Program-made: the position numbers and the translations under genes
Source of the DNA: DATBLE01 sp046732255
GTDB lineage: Bacteria > Actinomycetota > Thermoleophilia > Gaiellales > Gaiellaceae
Assembly (NCBI GenBank): GCA_046732255.1
Contig: JBKPMR010000099.1
Location: forward strand, 1-37,388
Direction: 5' to 3'
Length of the DNA: 37,388 nt
Notes under the pieces: generated by a model
Seen by the model: the letters and a program-made list of their open reading frames with translations, nothing else
Told to the model about the DNA's origin: nothing
Databases searched by the model: none
In this document: piece after piece, positions 14,408 to 21,001 of the stretch
Layout: every line of letters begins with the position of its first letter
How positions within the stretch are numbered: position 1 is the first letter of the stretch

Positions 14408-14857
14408 CTACCTCCGCTTCCGGCGTTTGCCGGGATCGCTCTCGCGAACGACGCCGACGTTGCTGCCGGCACCGATCTCTGCGTTCGTGACGTCGATGTC
14501 CTGATCGATCGAGCTCGTGCCCGAGCTCTCGATCAGCCCCACGTTCGTCTTCTCGCCGGTCTTCAGTCCCGCGCTGACCAGCTTCTGGCGCGTACCCCCG
14601 GCCGCCCGTACGCGAGCCTCGTCGCGTCGCTTGAGGGCATCGCCGACGAGCCACGCTCCGAGCGCAGCGACGAGCACGGCGGCGACGATCAGGACGAGCC
14701 ACACATCGGCCGTCGCACCCAGCACCGCGACCAGGATCACGCCGGCGCCGATCCCGAACAGGAGGGCCGGTTTGTTCTTCAAGCCCTTGACCACCTCGGG
14801 CATCACACCGAACAGCGACTGCCCGGATGAGCCGGATGTCGGACCGCTGCCTTCCAC
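14408..14857 (-). CDS. Small two-helix membrane protein paired with STAND NTPase
   Basis: 149 residues from GTG 14857, chosen because GGAGG lies 5 nt upstream. A Gly/Ser-rich start is followed by two adjacent membrane helices (about 30-48 and 51-72) and a basic/acidic linker (LKRRDEARVRAAGG). The C-terminal tail has two short related motifs, TNVGLIES (104-111) and SNVGVVRES (132-140). The second lies in IDQDIDVTNAEIGAGSNVGV, which matches a segment of the downstream NTPase at 10 of 23 positions. The tail ends KRRKRR. It may be the membrane effector or anchor of the NTPase, in the manner of paired amyloid-like signalling motifs near bacterial NLR-type proteins (inference). Its TAG stop is in frame with the NTPase. 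A promoter TTTACA-N17-AATAAT lies upstream. Confidence 0.75.
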   Translation of the reverse strand: MEGSGPTSGSSGQSLFGVMPEVVKGLKNKPALLFGIGAGVILVAVLGATADVWLVLIVAAVLVAALGAWLVGDALKRRDEARVRAAGGTRQKLVSAGLKTGEKTNVGLIESSGTSSIDQDIDVTNAEIGAGSNVGVVRESDPGKRRKRR

Positions 14858-14925
14858 GCCTACCTCCTTCCGCCCGGAATCCCCCCGAAGGCCACGGCCG
14901 CACGCAGCGTCGTTCTCCCGCAGCA

Positions 14926-14954
14926 ATTATTGGCCGCGGTCGGGAGCATGTAAA
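14926..14954 (-). promoter_or_regulatory. Sigma-70-like promoter for the STAND unit
   Basis: On the minus strand, TTTACA (14949-14954) and AATAAT (14926-14931) are separated by exactly 17 nt, one of the best promoter matches in the window. It would start mRNA near 14919, about 60 nt before GTG 14857. Confidence 0.6.
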
Positions 14955-15015
14955 GCTCCGCCGTCATATCCACCTTCGGGCGTTTCCGGGTCGTTACCTC
15001 CAACCGCCGGGCGGC

Positions 15016-15021
15016 TATCCT
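15016..15021 (+). promoter_or_regulatory. -10 element for tRNA-Glu
   Basis: TATCCT ends 10 nt before the mature tRNA-Glu 5' end. The -35 region is weak. Confidence 0.4.
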
Positions 15022-15031
15022 GCCTCGGCCT

Positions 15032-15104
15032 GCCCCCGTCGACTAGCGGCCCAGGTCACAGCCCTTTCAAGGCTGTAGCGCGGGTTCGAATCCCGCCGGG
15101 GGCA
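15032..15104 (+). tRNA. tRNA-Glu (anticodon TTC)
   Basis: A 73-nt cloverleaf. The acceptor GCCCCCG/CGGGGGC has discriminator A. The anticodon arm is CAGCC-CTTTCAA-GGCTG with TTC at 15066-15068, and the T arm is GCGGG-TTCGAAT-CCCGC. CCA is not encoded. Confidence 0.96.
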
Positions 15105-15127
15105 CACGCTCCTGGTCCGGACGCGAC

Positions 15128-15180
15128 TCCACGTGGAACGGAGTGTCGAGTTGTCAAGACGCTGTCCCGCACGGTAGAAC
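15128..15180 (+). promoter_or_regulatory. Promoter and palindrome upstream of the ABC transporter operon
   Basis: TTGTCA (15151-15156) and TAGAAC (15175-15180) are 18 nt apart and place the mRNA start at about GTG 15187, so the first permease gene is probably leaderless. A 10-bp palindrome TCCACGTGGA lies at 15128-15137 just upstream. It is a plausible operator for an IclR-type regulator, whose sites are often of this size (inference). Confidence 0.45.
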
Positions 15181-15186
15181 ACCGCC

Positions 15187-16023
15187 GTGAGCGCGGCCCC
15201 GGTCCTGGAGGGCGCACCCGCTCGACGGCCGGCGTCGGGGCTGCGCGTGCCCGAGTGGGTCGTGTCGGTCGTCGTCCCGGTCCTCTCCGTGCTGGCCGCC
15301 CTCGGGCTCTGGGAGCTGATCTCACGGACCGAGGTCATCTCGCAGCGCGACCTGCCGGCGATGAGCACGACGGTCCAGGCGCTCTGGACGATGGTGCAGA
15401 CGTCCGCGTTCTGGACCGCGCTCGGGGAAACCGTCCGGGGCTGGGCGATCGGGCTCGGCCTAGCCGCCGCGCTCGCGATCCCGATCGGGATCGCGCTCGG
15501 CTCGAGCGACTTCGCCGCCTCGGCCTTCCGCGTGCCGATCGAGTTCCTTCGACCGATTCCCTCCGCTGCCCTGATCCCGCTCCTCTTCCTCACGCTCGGC
15601 ACCAACCTGAAGAGCGAGGTCTTTCTCGCGACCTTCGGCGCGTTCTGGCCCCTGCTCGTCCAGACGATGTACGGCGTCCACGACGTCGACCCGATCGCGA
15701 TCGACACCGCGCGGTCGTTCCGGCTCGGCCGTCTCGAGCGCCTCTACCGAGTGACGCTGCCCAGTGCGCTCCCGTACATCATGACCGGAGTGCGCATCTC
15801 GTCGACCGTGGCGCTGATCCTGGCCTTCACCGCGGAGCTCTTCATGGGCACGCCGGGTCTCGGCCAGTCGCTGAACCAGGCTGAGACCTTCGGGCTGAAC
15901 GACCAGATCTACGCGCTCGCGCTCGCCACCGGCCTCCTCGGCGTCGCGATCCACTTCGCCGTCTCGGCGCTCGAGAAGCGCATCCTGCGCTGGCACCCGT
16001 CGCAGCGGAAAGGCACTGCGTGA
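15187..16023 (+). CDS. NitT/TauT-type ABC transporter permease (first)
   Basis: A 278-residue inner-membrane permease from GTG 15187. After an N-terminal helix (VVSVVVPVLSVLAALGLWELI) it has the binding-protein-dependent transport permease domain of the SsuC/TauC/NrtB family. Key elements are GWAIGLGLAAALAIPIGIALG, the EAA-loop region FWPLLVQTMYGVHDVDPIAIDTARSF, then RVTLPSALPYIMTGVRISSTVAL, which couples to the ATPase. About six helices are present. The stop overlaps the second permease by 4 nt, so the two form a heterodimeric channel. Together with the ATPase and binding protein it should import a small organic anion. The adjacent protocatechuate/4-hydroxybenzoate genes suggest an aromatic acid. 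Confidence 0.87.
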   Translation: MSAAPVLEGAPARRPASGLRVPEWVVSVVVPVLSVLAALGLWELISRTEVISQRDLPAMSTTVQALWTMVQTSAFWTALGETVRGWAIGLGLAAALAIPIGIALGSSDFAASAFRVPIEFLRPIPSAALIPLLFLTLGTNLKSEVFLATFGAFWPLLVQTMYGVHDVDPIAIDTARSFRLGRLERLYRVTLPSALPYIMTGVRISSTVALILAFTAELFMGTPGLGQSLNQAETFGLNDQIYALALATGLLGVAIHFAVSALEKRILRWHPSQRKGTA

Positions 16024-16805
16024 GCCCGCGCGCCTACCGCTCCGCCAAGATCGCCGCGGAGATCGCCGTGCCGGTCTTGATGGTCGTCGGATGGCAGCTG
16101 TACACCGTGGCCAGGGACGACCCGAAGTTCCCGCGACCGACGACGATCCTGGCCGAGTTCCAGGACCTGTGGCTGTTCTCCCAGTTCGATGCTCATGTCG
16201 TCCCCAGCCTCGAGCGGATCGGTATCGGCTACGCGATCGCGGTGCTGCTCGGGGTCGCCCTCGGCATCCCGCTCGGGCTCTCGCGCATCGGCCGGAGCGC
16301 GGCGATGCCACACATCGAGTACTGGCGCGCGATCCCGCCGCCGGCGCTGCTGCCGATCTCGATCATCCTCCTCCACTCGATCGGGAATCTCCAGAAGGTC
16401 TCCTTCATCGCGTTCTTCTGCATCTTCCCGGTGCTGCTGAACACGATCGACGGCGTGCGCGGGATCGAGCCGACGCTGGTCGACACCGCCCGCTCGTTCC
16501 GGGTGCCCGCGCACGAGCGCATCCGGCGGATCGTCTTCCCGGCAGCGCTGCCGCAGATCTTCGCCGGCATGCGGACGAGCCTCGCCCTCGCCGTGATCGT
16601 GATGGTGCTGAGCGAGTACTTCAGCTCGACGAGCGGCGTCGGCTACGTGCTGCTGATCTCGAAGAACACCTTCGAGTTCAAGCCGATGTGGGCGGCGATC
16701 CTGCTGATCGGCGTGCTCGGCTACCTCCTCAATCTCCTCTTCCTCCTCGTCGAGCGTCACGTGCTCGCCTGGCACCGCGGCTGGCGCGCGGCGACGCCGC
16801 TGTAG
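16020..16805 (+). CDS. NitT/TauT-type ABC transporter permease (second)
   Basis: A 261-residue permease of the same family as the upstream gene, from GTG 16020 within a 4-nt overlap. The first helix is EIAVPVLMVVGWQLYTV. The TauC-like core follows: GYAIAVLLGVALGIPLGLSR, the RAIPPPALLPISIILL segment, the EAA loop with GIEPTLVDTARSFRVPAHERIRRIVFPAALPQIFAGM, and a final helix pair before ERHVLAWHRGW. Paralogy to the first permease is visible in the EAA loops (DTARSFR in both). It forms the other half of the channel. Confidence 0.87.
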   Translation: MSPRAYRSAKIAAEIAVPVLMVVGWQLYTVARDDPKFPRPTTILAEFQDLWLFSQFDAHVVPSLERIGIGYAIAVLLGVALGIPLGLSRIGRSAAMPHIEYWRAIPPPALLPISIILLHSIGNLQKVSFIAFFCIFPVLLNTIDGVRGIEPTLVDTARSFRVPAHERIRRIVFPAALPQIFAGMRTSLALAVIVMVLSEYFSSTSGVGYVLLISKNTFEFKPMWAAILLIGVLGYLLNLLFLLVERHVLAWHRGWRAATPL

Positions 16806-16808
16806 CCG

Positions 16809-17624
16809 ATGCCGATTCTCGAAATCAACGGGCTGGGGAAGACGTACGGCACCGGCGCGACGGCGACGCACGCGGTCGGCAACGTCACCTTCTCCGTCGA
16901 GGAGGGCGAGTTCGTCTGCGTCGTCGGCCCGTCGGGCTGCGGGAAGACGACCCTGCTCAAGTGCGTCGGCGGTCTGCTTGCCCCCTCGCGCGGCGAGGTC
17001 CTGCTCCGCGGCAGCCGGGTGATCGGGCCGCCCGAGCGGATGGCGCTGGTGTTCCAGGAGTACAGCCGGTCGCTGATGCCGTGGATGTCGGTTCGGAACA
17101 ACGTGCTCCTCCCGCTGCGCCACAAGCACCTCTCGAAGCGCGAGCGGAACTCGCTGGTCGAGGACGCGTTGGAGGCGGTCGGGCTGACCCGCTTCATGGA
17201 CCGCTACCCGTGGCAGCTCTCCGGCGGGATGCAGCAGCGGGTCGCGATCGCGCGAGCACTCGCGTACCAGCCCTCGATCCTGCTGATGGACGAGCCGTTC
17301 GCCTCGGTCGACGCGCAGACCCGCGGCGACCTCGAGGATCTCGTCCTCCAGGTGCGCGACGAGTTCGGGATCACGATCCTCTTCGTCACCCACGACATTG
17401 ACGAGTCGGTCTACCTCTCGGACCGGGTCGTCGCGCTCACGCACTCGCCCACCGAGGTGAAGGAAGTGATCCCGGTCGATCTGCCGCGGCCTCGCGACCA
17501 GATCGAGACGAAGGCGCAGCCCGAGTTCGCCGACCTTCGCTCGCACGTGTACCGCCTGATCAAGCGGGAGCTGGACGTCGAGCCCGAGGAAGTGGTCGTT
17601 CCGCCTGGTGGGACAGGTGTGTAG
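16809..17624 (+). CDS. NitT/TauT-type ABC transporter ATP-binding protein
   Basis: A 271-residue ATPase beginning 3 nt after the second permease stop. All motifs are intact: Walker A GPSGCGKTT (40-48), Q-loop VFQEYSRSLMPWMSV, signature LSGGMQQR (137-144), Walker B ILLMDEPFASVD (157-168) and switch His in FVTHDIDESVYLSDR. The order and spacing match SsuB/TauB/NrtD-type subunits that power uptake of nitrate, sulfonates and aromatic or pyrimidine-like anions. A C-terminal extension (LPRPRDQIETKAQPEFADLRSHVYRLIK) is the usual tail of this group. It is the third gene of the transporter operon; the binding protein follows after 80 nt. Confidence 0.92.
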   Translation: MPILEINGLGKTYGTGATATHAVGNVTFSVEEGEFVCVVGPSGCGKTTLLKCVGGLLAPSRGEVLLRGSRVIGPPERMALVFQEYSRSLMPWMSVRNNVLLPLRHKHLSKRERNSLVEDALEAVGLTRFMDRYPWQLSGGMQQRVAIARALAYQPSILLMDEPFASVDAQTRGDLEDLVLQVRDEFGITILFVTHDIDESVYLSDRVVALTHSPTEVKEVIPVDLPRPRDQIETKAQPEFADLRSHVYRLIKRELDVEPEEVVVPPGGTGV

Positions 17625-17693
17625 CAATCCAACACCCGAGGTCTCATAATCGCTGCCACGTTGCGACGTTTCGGACGACCTCGACGAGGTCGG

Positions 17694-17698
17694 GGAGG
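17694..17698 (+). promoter_or_regulatory. Ribosome binding site next to a small hairpin
   Basis: GGAGG lies 6 nt before ATG 17705. A hairpin, CGACCTC-GAC-GAGGTCG (17676-17692), directly precedes it. It may protect the mRNA 3' of the ATPase gene or modulate the highly translated binding-protein gene. Confidence 0.5.
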
Positions 17699-17704
17699 TA
17701 ACGC

Positions 17705-18952
17705 ATGACACGGAGCGGGATGACTCGTTGGGCGGGGCTGGCGCTTGCACTCGTCTCGGCCGCTGCCCTTCTACTCGCACTGGTCGGGCCGGCGGCAGGC
17801 TCGCCCGACAAGCAGCAACGGAAGCTGGCCACGATCACGCTCGACGGGCTCCCGATCGCCAACGGGTTCCCGCTCGACATCGGGATCCAGCAGGGCTTCT
17901 TCGCGAAGCACGGCATCGAGATCAAGAAGACGGTGTTCCAGAGCGGGAACGACATCGTCCTGGCGATGGCCAACCACAACGGCGACATCGGCTACATCGG
18001 CTGGGTGCCGGCCATCATCGCGCGCGCCCAGGGGATCCCGGTGGTGACCGTCTCCGCGAGCGACGACGAGGCGACGTCGGTGAACGACAACTGGCAGAAC
18101 GTCCTCGTCAAGGGCTCGAGCTCGATCAGGACGCCCAAGGACCTGGAGGGGAAGACGGTCGCCGGGAACGCGCTCAAGGGCGTCTGCGAGGTCGTGATCC
18201 GGGCGGCGCTCAGCAAGTACAACGTCAACCAGGACGCCGTCAAGTTCGTCGCGATCCCGTTCCCGGCGATGCGGGCCGCGCTCAACTCCGGGCAGGTCGA
18301 CGCGATCTGCGCGCCGGAGCCGTTCATGACGCAGGGTCTGACCCTGGACGGCGACCGGATCCTGCTCGCGCCGGGACCGACGCTCGGCAAGTACTGGCCG
18401 AACGGCACGTACGTGGCGCTCCAGGACTGGGTACAGAAGAACCCGGCTCTGGCCAAGGGGTTCCACGACGCGATGGCGGAGTCGCTCGCGTACGCGCAGG
18501 CGCATCCCGAAGCCGTTCGCGCGATGCTTCCCGCGGCGGTCCAGAACATCCGGCTGCCGGTCTGGAGCTCCCTGATCGACCGCCGCCAGCTGGTGCAGCT
18601 GGCGAAGTACTGCAAGCAGTTCGGCGCAATCTCGACCCTGCCGAACATCGCGGCACTCGTTCCGGCGTCGATCTCGACCGGATTGCTCCTGCAGGGTGAC
18701 GTCGGGAAGAGCACGATCTCGCTGAAGCTCGACGGCAAACCGCTGAAGTCGGTGCTCGCCGGCTCCTACACGTTCGTCATCGCCGACCGCTCGGCGACCC
18801 AGAACTTCCACCTCAAGGGTCCCGGTCTGAACAAGGCGACGGGCAAGAAGCAGGTCGGGCGGCTCAGCTTCACGACGAAGCTGGCCAAGGGCAGGTACAC
18901 GTACTCGAGCGACGCGAAGCCGTCTCTGAGAGGGACCTTCACCGTCGGCTGA
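17705..18952 (+). CDS. ABC transporter substrate-binding protein with C-terminal cupredoxin-like domain
   Basis: 415 residues, exported: a Sec signal peptide (MTRSGMTRWAGLALALVSAAALLLALVGPAAG) without a lipobox Cys. Residues about 40-330 are a NMT1/THI5-like periplasmic binding domain of the NitT/TauT class (LDIGIQQGFFAKHGIEIKK, GDIGYIGWVPAIIARAQGI, AGNALKGVCEVVIRAAL, VDAICAPEPFMTQG). The last 62 residues (354-415) look like a plastocyanin/azurin-type beta domain: SYTFVIADRSATQNFHLKGPG and YTYSSDAKPSLRGTFTVG. The copper ligands are gone: the HNFH pair is QNFH, and the CDPH position is SDAK. The domain may instead be a wall-binding or structural module. A strong Shine-Dalgarno precedes the ATG. 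It is the last gene of the transporter unit and is followed by a bidirectional terminator. Confidence 0.88.
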   Translation: MTRSGMTRWAGLALALVSAAALLLALVGPAAGSPDKQQRKLATITLDGLPIANGFPLDIGIQQGFFAKHGIEIKKTVFQSGNDIVLAMANHNGDIGYIGWVPAIIARAQGIPVVTVSASDDEATSVNDNWQNVLVKGSSSIRTPKDLEGKTVAGNALKGVCEVVIRAALSKYNVNQDAVKFVAIPFPAMRAALNSGQVDAICAPEPFMTQGLTLDGDRILLAPGPTLGKYWPNGTYVALQDWVQKNPALAKGFHDAMAESLAYAQAHPEAVRAMLPAAVQNIRLPVWSSLIDRRQLVQLAKYCKQFGAISTLPNIAALVPASISTGLLLQGDVGKSTISLKLDGKPLKSVLAGSYTFVIADRSATQNFHLKGPGLNKATGKKQVGRLSFTTKLAKGRYTYSSDAKPSLRGTFTVG

Positions 18953-18961
18953 TCGACGAGG

Positions 18962-18990
18962 TGGGCGCGGGACACAGGGTCCCGCGCCTA
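18962..18990. terminator. Bidirectional terminator hairpin
   Basis: GGCGCGGGAC (18964-18973) and GTCCCGCGCC (18979-18988) form a perfect 10-bp stem around ACAGG, extended by T-A and G-T pairs outside. It lies 9 nt past the binding-protein stop, between convergent genes. No T tract is present. Confidence 0.65.
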
Positions 18991-19101
18991 CCGTCGACTC
19001 GGGCTCGATGTCCCTAGCGGACGAGTAGATCGCATAGCCGGCGGACGGCATCGACTCCTCGTACGCGGCCCACGATCGGCCGGCCGCCGCCGGCCCGGGT
19101 A

Positions 19102-19917
19102 TTACGCGACCGGGATTCGGTACCCGAGCCGCGCGGAGATCTCCGCGGCACAGCGCGTCAGCGCGGGGCCGAGGCGGACGATCAGGTCGTCCAGCGACAC
19201 CATCGTCCGGTGCACGGCGAGGTTGATCGCGGCCGCCACGTCTCCGGAGGCGCCCCGCACGGGGGCGGCGATCGAGCGCAGGCCGTACGCCAGCTCCTCG
19301 TCGTTGACGGCGATCCCGGTCGCGCGCACGCGATCGAGGTCGCGCAGCAGCGCCTGGCGGCTCGTGCGCGTGTTCGGGCCGAGCCGGCTGAACTGGACGC
19401 GGTCGACCATCGCCGCCAGCTCGTCGTCGGGCAGGAACGCGAGCATCGCCTTGCCCATCGAGGTGCAGTACGCCGGCAGCCGCGAGCCGACGTGGAGGTT
19501 GAGGTCGATCTCCCGCTGGCCGCGCCGGGAGCTCCGGCACCGCTCGATGTAGACGATGTCGGCCCCGTCCAGGATCGCCATGTTGACGGTGTGGCCGGTC
19601 TCGTCGCTCAGCCGCTGCAGGTGGGGCGCCGAGATCTCACGCAGCTCCATCGAGTTGATGGCGGAGAAGCCGAGATCGACGACGCGAGGGCCCAGCCGGT
19701 ACTTCTTCGTCAGCCCGTCCTGCTGGAGGTACCCGAGCGCTGCGAGCGTGGCGATGTACCGGTGGGTCGTGCTCCGGTTCAGCCCGACCTCGCGGGCAAG
19801 CTCGCTGACCCCGAGCAGCGGCCGGACCGACGTGAAGGAGGAGAGGATGGCGAGGCCGCGCTCGAGGGACTGCGAATGGGCGCGTCTGCCGACCGCGGCG
19901 CGTTCCTGCTGCTGCAT
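19102..19917 (-). CDS. IclR-family transcriptional regulator (pca/pob type)
   Basis: 271 residues from ATG 19917 (MQQQERAAVGRRAHSQSLERGLAIL). The N-terminal winged helix-turn-helix reads LLGVSELAREVGLNRSTTHRYIATLAALGYL (about 40-70). The IclR effector-binding domain follows: SAPHLQRLSDETGHTVNMAILDGADIVYIER, then LPAYCTSMGKAMLAFLP, the ligand-pocket segment, and AAPVRGASGDVAAAINLAVH. It is divergent from pcaI with a 72-nt shared promoter region. PcaR/PcaU/PobR of this family activate protocatechuate and 4-hydroxybenzoate genes in response to pathway intermediates, so it is the likely regulator here; activator or repressor cannot be decided. The longer upstream frame runs through the promoter region and is rejected. 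Confidence 0.9.
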   Translation of the reverse strand: MQQQERAAVGRRAHSQSLERGLAILSSFTSVRPLLGVSELAREVGLNRSTTHRYIATLAALGYLQQDGLTKKYRLGPRVVDLGFSAINSMELREISAPHLQRLSDETGHTVNMAILDGADIVYIERCRSSRRGQREIDLNLHVGSRLPAYCTSMGKAMLAFLPDDELAAMVDRVQFSRLGPNTRTSRQALLRDLDRVRATGIAVNDEELAYGLRSIAAPVRGASGDVAAAINLAVHRTMVSLDDLIVRLGPALTRCAAEISARLGYRIPVA

Positions 19918-19929
19918 CCCTCGTGTTCT

Positions 19930-19977
19930 AATACTTGGGAACGTGTATTGACAAGTGGACAATTCGAGCCGTAGCGT
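19930..19977. promoter_or_regulatory. Divergent iclR/pcaI promoter with inverted repeat
   Basis: AATAC-N10-GTATT (19930-19949) is a perfect inverted repeat. It abuts a consensus -35, TTGACA (19948-19953), followed 18 nt later by TAGCGT (19972-19977). This would start pcaI mRNA about 6 nt before ATG 19990. The repeat lies just upstream of the -35 for pcaI and over the likely promoter of the iclR gene, where an IclR-type activator/autorepressor would bind. Confidence 0.5.
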
Positions 19978-19989
19978 CCGGTAGCGCCT

Positions 19990-20841
19990 ATGGCCGCGAT
20001 CGTCCCGCTCACCGACGCGATCGCCGAGCACGTCCACGACGGTGACGTCGTCGCGCTCGAGGGTTTCACGCACTTGATACCGCATGCGGCCGGGCACGAG
20101 CTGATCCGACAGGAACGCCGTGGTCTGACGCTGATCCGGATGACCCCGGACATCGTCTACGACCAGCTGATCGGGATGGGTTGCGCGAGGAAACTCGTGT
20201 TCTCATGGGGCGGAAACCCGGGCGTCGGCTCGCTGCACCGGTTCCGGGACGCGGTTGAGCACGGCTGGCCGGCGCCGCTCGAGATCGAGGAGCACTCGCA
20301 CGCGGGCATGGCGGCCGCGTATGCGGCGGGGGCCGCCAACCTCCCCTTCGGCCTCCTGCGCGGCTACGAGGGCGGCGATCTGCCTGCCCGGACTCGTGTC
20401 GAGCGGGTGACCTGTCCGTTCACGGGTGAGGACCTCGCCGCCGTTCCGGCGCACCGCCCGACCGTCGGGATCATCCACGCCCAGCAGGCGGACCGCGACG
20501 GCAACGTCCAGGTCTGGGGGATCACCGGCGTGCAGAAGGAGGCGGTGCTCGCCTCTGCGCGCGCGATCGTCACCGTCGAGGAGATCGTCGACGAGCTGGA
20601 GCCGCGGCCTGGGGGCGTCGTGCTGCCGGCGTGGGTGGTGGACGCGGTCTGCCTCGCCCCTTTCGGCGCGCACCCGTCGTACGCGCACGGCTACTACGAC
20701 CGCGACAACGACTTCTACGTCGCGTGGGACTCGATCAGCCGCGACCGCGACACGTTCCTGGCGTGGATGCAGCGGCACGTGCTCGAGACTGCCGACGTCG
20801 GCGAGTACCGGGCTCGTCTCGAGGAGGCGGTCCCCGCATGA
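19990..20841 (+). CDS. pcaI: CoA-transferase subunit A, probable 3-oxoadipate CoA-transferase
   Basis: 283 residues. Type I CoA-transferase alpha subunit: DGDVVALEGFTHLIPHAAGHELIRQ (nucleotide-fold start), RKLVFSWGGNPGVGSLHRFR, the IEEHSHAGMAAAYAAGAANLPF segment, and HAQQADRDGNVQVWGITG, the conserved ADxxGNV motif. With subunit B it would move CoA from succinyl-CoA to 3-oxoadipate. Its length and motifs are closer to the glutaconate CoA-transferase/IpdA type than to the short Pseudomonas PcaI, so the substrate rests on its position at the head of the pca operon. ATG 19990 has no Shine-Dalgarno and a very short predicted leader. A palindromic repeat separates it from subunit B. Confidence 0.82.
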   Translation: MAAIVPLTDAIAEHVHDGDVVALEGFTHLIPHAAGHELIRQERRGLTLIRMTPDIVYDQLIGMGCARKLVFSWGGNPGVGSLHRFRDAVEHGWPAPLEIEEHSHAGMAAAYAAGAANLPFGLLRGYEGGDLPARTRVERVTCPFTGEDLAAVPAHRPTVGIIHAQQADRDGNVQVWGITGVQKEAVLASARAIVTVEEIVDELEPRPGGVVLPAWVVDAVCLAPFGAHPSYAHGYYDRDNDFYVAWDSISRDRDTFLAWMQRHVLETADVGEYRARLEEAVPA

Positions 20842-20866
20842 TCGTCGCTCGCCTCCGGCTCGCTCC

Positions 20867-20895
20867 CATGTGGGGAACGGCCGGTTCCCCCCATG
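20867..20895. repeat. GGGGAAC/GTTCCCC palindromic repeat, copy 1
   Basis: CATG-T-GGGGAAC-GGCCG-GTTCCCC-C-CATG is a palindrome in the 160-nt gap between pcaI and pcaJ. Read on the minus strand, it and its flank (GGAGGGGGGCTCATGGGGGG) resemble the sequence before pobA, so the two are one repeat family in opposite orientation. It may act as an mRNA stabiliser or attenuator inside the operon. Confidence 0.65.
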
Positions 20896-21001
20896 AGCCC
20901 CCCTCCCTAAGCACTCTGCTCTCGGCGATGCGGTTGGTTGCCGCGCCCGCCATGTCGGTCGCGGCGGCGGAAACCTGTTGCCCAACCGGGCAAGGAGTCT
21001 C

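Noticed and set aside
11909..14830. A 973-codon open frame on the plus strand opposite the STAND NTPase unit
   Set aside because: It is antisense to genes with clear motifs and Shine-Dalgarno sites. Its own translation is Arg/Val/Glu-rich with no domain. Such long antisense frames are expected in high-GC DNA.
18354..18952. Functional blue-copper protein at the end of the binding protein
   Set aside because: The Cys and His ligands are replaced, so copper electron transfer is not supported.
18991..19101. Minus-strand peptide AAYEESMPSAGYAIYSSARDIEPEST upstream of the terminator, as a gene remnant
   Set aside because: It is readable, but I could not tie it to a family or find a start.
15909..19540. 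Long minus-strand frames across the ABC transporter operon
   Set aside because: They are antisense to four intact ABC genes and have no recognisable domain, so they are composition artefacts.
20978..21001. TTG start for the second CoA-transferase subunit
   Set aside because: The ATG at 21002 has AAGGAG 4 nt upstream, which lies inside the longer version.
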